Of a stretch of DNA of 64,000 nt, positions 61,961 to 64,000 are shown piece after piece. The first letter of the stretch is position 1, and every line of letters starts with the position of its first letter. The notes below the pieces were generated by a model. That model did not search any database and was not told the DNA's origin. It saw only the letters and a list, made by a program, of their open reading frames with translations. Origin of the DNA: JACSRF01 sp964504445 (GTDB taxonomy: Bacteria > Chloroflexota > Anaerolineae > Promineifilales > Promineifilaceae). Both the position numbers and the translations under genes were made by a program. Where the stretch lies: the NCBI GenBank assembly GCA_964504445.1, contig CAZDEO010000001.1, forward strand, positions 124,001 through 188,000, given 5' to 3'.

Positions 61961-62272
61961 TCACTTCCTGTGTTTAAAATCAGGCATCCATCTTGCCGGA
62001 TCCGGCTTGTAGGCTGTAATAATAACAATCTCCGGAGGATAACTAATATGAATGTGAAGCACCTTGTTATCTACTATACCATACACCAAACAACTGGCAC
62101 CACGCGGGTCTTCGGGATAATCTTCAATTACTTCTGCATTATCGGAAAGAATCGTCGCCCTGATTTCAGCAACCTTAATCCGCCGTGTCGTAATTTGTTG
62201 TTGGGCGTGTAGTGTCAGGCCAAATTCTGAATACTTAACAGATGCCTGAATTTGCTCTAATAAGTCTGGCAT
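61961..62272 (-). CDS. DUF4258-type toxin-like protein
   Basis: A 103-residue protein: 'LTLHAQQQITTRRIKVAEIRA', 'VIEDYPEDPRGASCLVYG', 'HIHISYPPEIVIITAYKPD', the DUF4258 pattern. DUF4258 genes are commonly paired with YgiT-type zinc-finger genes as TA modules, as here. Upstream gap 62273-62510 holds only a weak 7-bp hairpin (TGCCTCA at 62443-62449, TGAGGCA at 62465-62471). Confidence 0.82.
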   Translation of the reverse strand: MPDLLEQIQASVKYSEFGLTLHAQQQITTRRIKVAEIRATILSDNAEVIEDYPEDPRGASCLVYGIVDNKVLHIHISYPPEIVIITAYKPDPARWMPDFKHRK

Positions 62273-62510
62273 GCCTCACCATCAACCTGTTCCTTCCCTC
62301 ATCCGCTGCAGTCCACGGCAGAGGGGTTGCCCTCAAAATCCCCCACCTCCTATACCAATGAAAACAAAACCGCACTTACAGCGTGGCCTCTACCTTACTG
62401 TCACCCATTCTATCGGGCCAATTATATTAATTTGAATAGAACTGCCTCAAATCCTACCAGGAGATGAGGCAATTCCTACTCTGTATTGGGTGAATTCCTA
62501 CTGGAAATCT

Positions 62511-63491
62511 TTACCCCTGTGCCTTAAACCAATCAATGGTCTCCTGCAGGCCCCGGGCAAAGGAGGTCTGGGACTCAAAGCCAAACAGTTCCTTCGCCCG
62601 GCTGGTGTCCAGCTTGCGCCGCGGCTGGCCGTTGGGCTTGCTGGTATCCCAGCGAATCTCCCCCGTAAAGCCAGTTTGCTGCACAATGGTTTCCAGCAGC
62701 TCCTTGATGCTAATTTCAAAGGCGCTGCCAATATTCACCGGCTGGCTGGCGTTGTACCGTTCGGCTGCCAGCAAAATTCCCTCCGCAGCGTCCTCCACGT
62801 ACAAGAATTCCCGCGTGGGCGAGCCGTCACCCCAGGCCACAATATGGTCATCCCCGCGCTCCTGGGCCTCCACGCATTTGCGGATCAGCGCCGGAATGAC
62901 GTGGCTGGTTTCCAAATCAAAATTGTCCCGCGGCCCATACAAATTCACCGGCAGCAGGAAGATGGAGTTATAGCCGTACTGCTGGCGGTAGGTCTGGCTT
63001 TGCACCAGCATCATCTTCTTCGCCAGGCCGTAGGGGGCGTTGGTCTCCTCCGGGTAGCCGTTCCACAAATCTTCCTCTTTGAAGGGCACGGGGGCAAACT
63101 TGGGGTAGGCGCACACCGTGCCGATGGCCACGAACTTGGGCACGCCGCGCAGGTAGCTCTCGTGCATCAACTGCGCTCCCATCATCAGGTTGTCATAGAA
63201 AAAGGTCGCCGGGTTGGCACGGTTGGCGCCAATGCCCCCTACCCGCGCCGCCAGATGGATGATCATCTCCACCGGCTTGCCCTTCTGGCTGGTATCGCGG
63301 AACAACTGCTTGATGGCTTCCAGCTGCGTCAGGTCGTAATCGGCCGTGCGCGGCACCACAATGTCGGCCGCGCCGCGCGCCGTCAATTTATCAACGATGA
63401 AGGAGCCGAGAAAACCGGCCCCGCCGGTGACAATCACCCGCTTATCCTGCCAAAAAGTCATACTATCCGGCCACGTTGGTTCTACATTCAT
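62511..63491 (-). CDS. fcl: GDP-L-fucose synthase
   Basis: A 326-residue extended SDR that turns GDP-4-keto-6-deoxymannose into GDP-L-fucose. It has 'VIVTGGAGFLGSFIVDKL', 'YGLAKKMMLVQSQTYRQQYG' with the Y-x3-K site, and 'LPVNLYGPRDNFD', which is diagnostic for this family. The start at 63491 has a 'gaggg' site; an internal ATG at 63461 is less likely. GDP-mannose 4,6-dehydratase is not in the window. Confidence 0.9.
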   Translation of the reverse strand: MNVEPTWPDSMTFWQDKRVIVTGGAGFLGSFIVDKLTARGAADIVVPRTADYDLTQLEAIKQLFRDTSQKGKPVEMIIHLAARVGGIGANRANPATFFYDNLMMGAQLMHESYLRGVPKFVAIGTVCAYPKFAPVPFKEEDLWNGYPEETNAPYGLAKKMMLVQSQTYRQQYGYNSIFLLPVNLYGPRDNFDLETSHVIPALIRKCVEAQERGDDHIVAWGDGSPTREFLYVEDAAEGILLAAERYNASQPVNIGSAFEISIKELLETIVQQTGFTGEIRWDTSKPNGQPRRKLDTSRAKELFGFESQTSFARGLQETIDWFKAQG

Positions 63492-63559
63492 GATGGTCCC
63501 TCACGTTATCCATAGCTTATTCGTAACCATTAAATACATTGTCGGAAAAGAATTTCGAC

Positions 63560-63618
63560 TTTCCCGGAAGCTGAGAAAGGGTCTTAGCCAGCGCGTTTGG
63601 TTCGCAGCTTCCGGGAAA
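63560..63618. repeat. inverted repeat D, 14-bp perfect arms, 31-nt spacer
   Basis: TTTCCCGGAAGCTG (63560-63573) against its complement (63605-63618). It covers the stop codon and last codons of the small MNT-like frame at 63584-63781. Confidence 0.87.
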
Positions 63619-63781
63619 ATGACAATAGTTTACGCGCCGCAAAGCCAGAAAGTCGGTGCGCCGGCCCCAGCTTCTCCCGCAAGGGCAGCACTTGGGTCAG
63701 CGTATCCCGGCGTTCTTTTTCCCATTGCGCGTGTCTTTGGCGCACGGCCGTATCTAACAGGCTGGTATCAAAGGGCCTCAT
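63584..63781 (-). pseudogene. probable truncated MNT nucleotidyltransferase fragment
   Basis: A 65-codon frame: 'TAVRQRHAQWEKERRDTL', 'VLPLREKLGPAHRLSGF', resembling the N-terminal helices that precede the G-S motif of MNT proteins. It then ends in a basic tail encoded by inverted repeat D. The catalytic 'GS...DxD' never appears. It starts 7 bp after the epimerase stop, so it may still be translated. Confidence 0.45.
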
Positions 63782-63788
63782 GGTTCAA

Positions 63789-64000
63789 TTATAACACGGC
63801 GCTGTACCGCAGCGTCTCCTGCAGGCCAGCCGCCAGGGACGTTTGCGGCGTAAAAGCGAGGTGCTTTCTCGCCAATGTAATGTCGGCGCAGGAGTAGCGG
63901 ATGTCCCCGGCGCGGGGCGCTTCGTGCCGCCCGGACAGCACCGCGCCCGTCTGTTCCCGCAATACCTCAAGAATTTGCAGCAAATCCGTCTGCGCCCCCC
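63789..64000 (-). CDS. C-terminal end of an NDP-sugar epimerase
   Basis: The frame is open to the window edge. The translation ends 'APRAGDIRYSCADITLARKH', 'LAFTPQTSLAAGLQETLRY', typical of UDP-glucose 4-epimerase-type extended SDRs ('RAGD-R-S-ADI'). The catalytic half lies outside. It is upstream of the MNT-like remnant and the fucose synthase gene. Confidence 0.85.
   Translation of the reverse strand, partial: GAQTDLLQILEVLREQTGAVLSGRHEAPRAGDIRYSCADITLARKHLAFTPQTSLAAGLQETLRYSAVL

Overview
The window is about 64 kb of moderately GC-rich bacterial DNA. It most resembles the chromosome of a Chloroflexota (Anaerolineae-like) bacterium. That placement is an inference from secreted proteins and lipoproteins with Thr/Pro-rich linkers, a recurring short 'YLP' motif in secreted proteins, the mix of hyp genes with sugar ABC transporter genes, and very many small toxin-antitoxin (TA) pairs. 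No rRNA, tRNA, CRISPR array, transposase or prophage was seen.

Layout. 1-3.6 kb: end of an O-antigen ligase/polymerase gene, a glycosyltransferase, a MazEF-type pair and a sugar epimerase. 3.7-7.4 kb: two secreted proteins and the folate genes folB and folK. 7.4-15.2 kb: a minus-strand operon for [NiFe]-hydrogenase maturation, in transcription order hypA, hypB, corA-like, hypF, hypC, hypD, a methyltransferase gene, hypE; no hydrogenase structural gene is present. 15.2-17.7 kb: a lipoprotein serine protease gene between 81-bp direct repeats. 17.7-24.0 kb: a minus-strand unit with a ROK repressor, a tandem-duplicated sugar-binding protein, two permeases, a ferredoxin and a NifX-like protein. 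24.2-28.5 kb: a lipoprotein, an ECF sigma factor, a polysaccharide deacetylase, a pteridine-reductase-like SDR and a hydrolase. 28.9-64 kb: a long, almost wholly minus-strand exopolysaccharide locus. It has a WbpM/CapD-type dehydratase, three DegT aminotransferases, two complete initiating sugar transferases, five GT4 and one GT2 glycosyltransferases, a Wzx flippase, a Wzy-like polymerase, two sulfotransferases, a dTDP-3-acetamido-sugar branch and GDP-fucose synthase.

Four features stand out. (1) The palindromic octamer ACGGCCGT occurs about 64 times by eye, roughly 40 times chance, but almost stops after 40.3 kb. (2) Short elements built as direct repeats followed by their inverted copies lie between genes and also sit in frame at five places inside hypF. 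(3) From 33 to 43.4 kb, broken copies of a sugar transferase gene and an aminotransferase gene alternate with TA modules; intact copies sit downstream, and the copies are identical next to the breakpoints but divergent farther away. (4) The sugar-binding protein is a fusion of two near-identical binding modules behind one lipoprotein signal.

Functionally, the right half should make, modify (acetylation, amination, sulfation) and export a cell-surface polysaccharide. The left half supports folate synthesis, maturation of a hydrogenase encoded elsewhere, and sugar uptake. All calls come from reading translations and motifs by eye; no database search was run.
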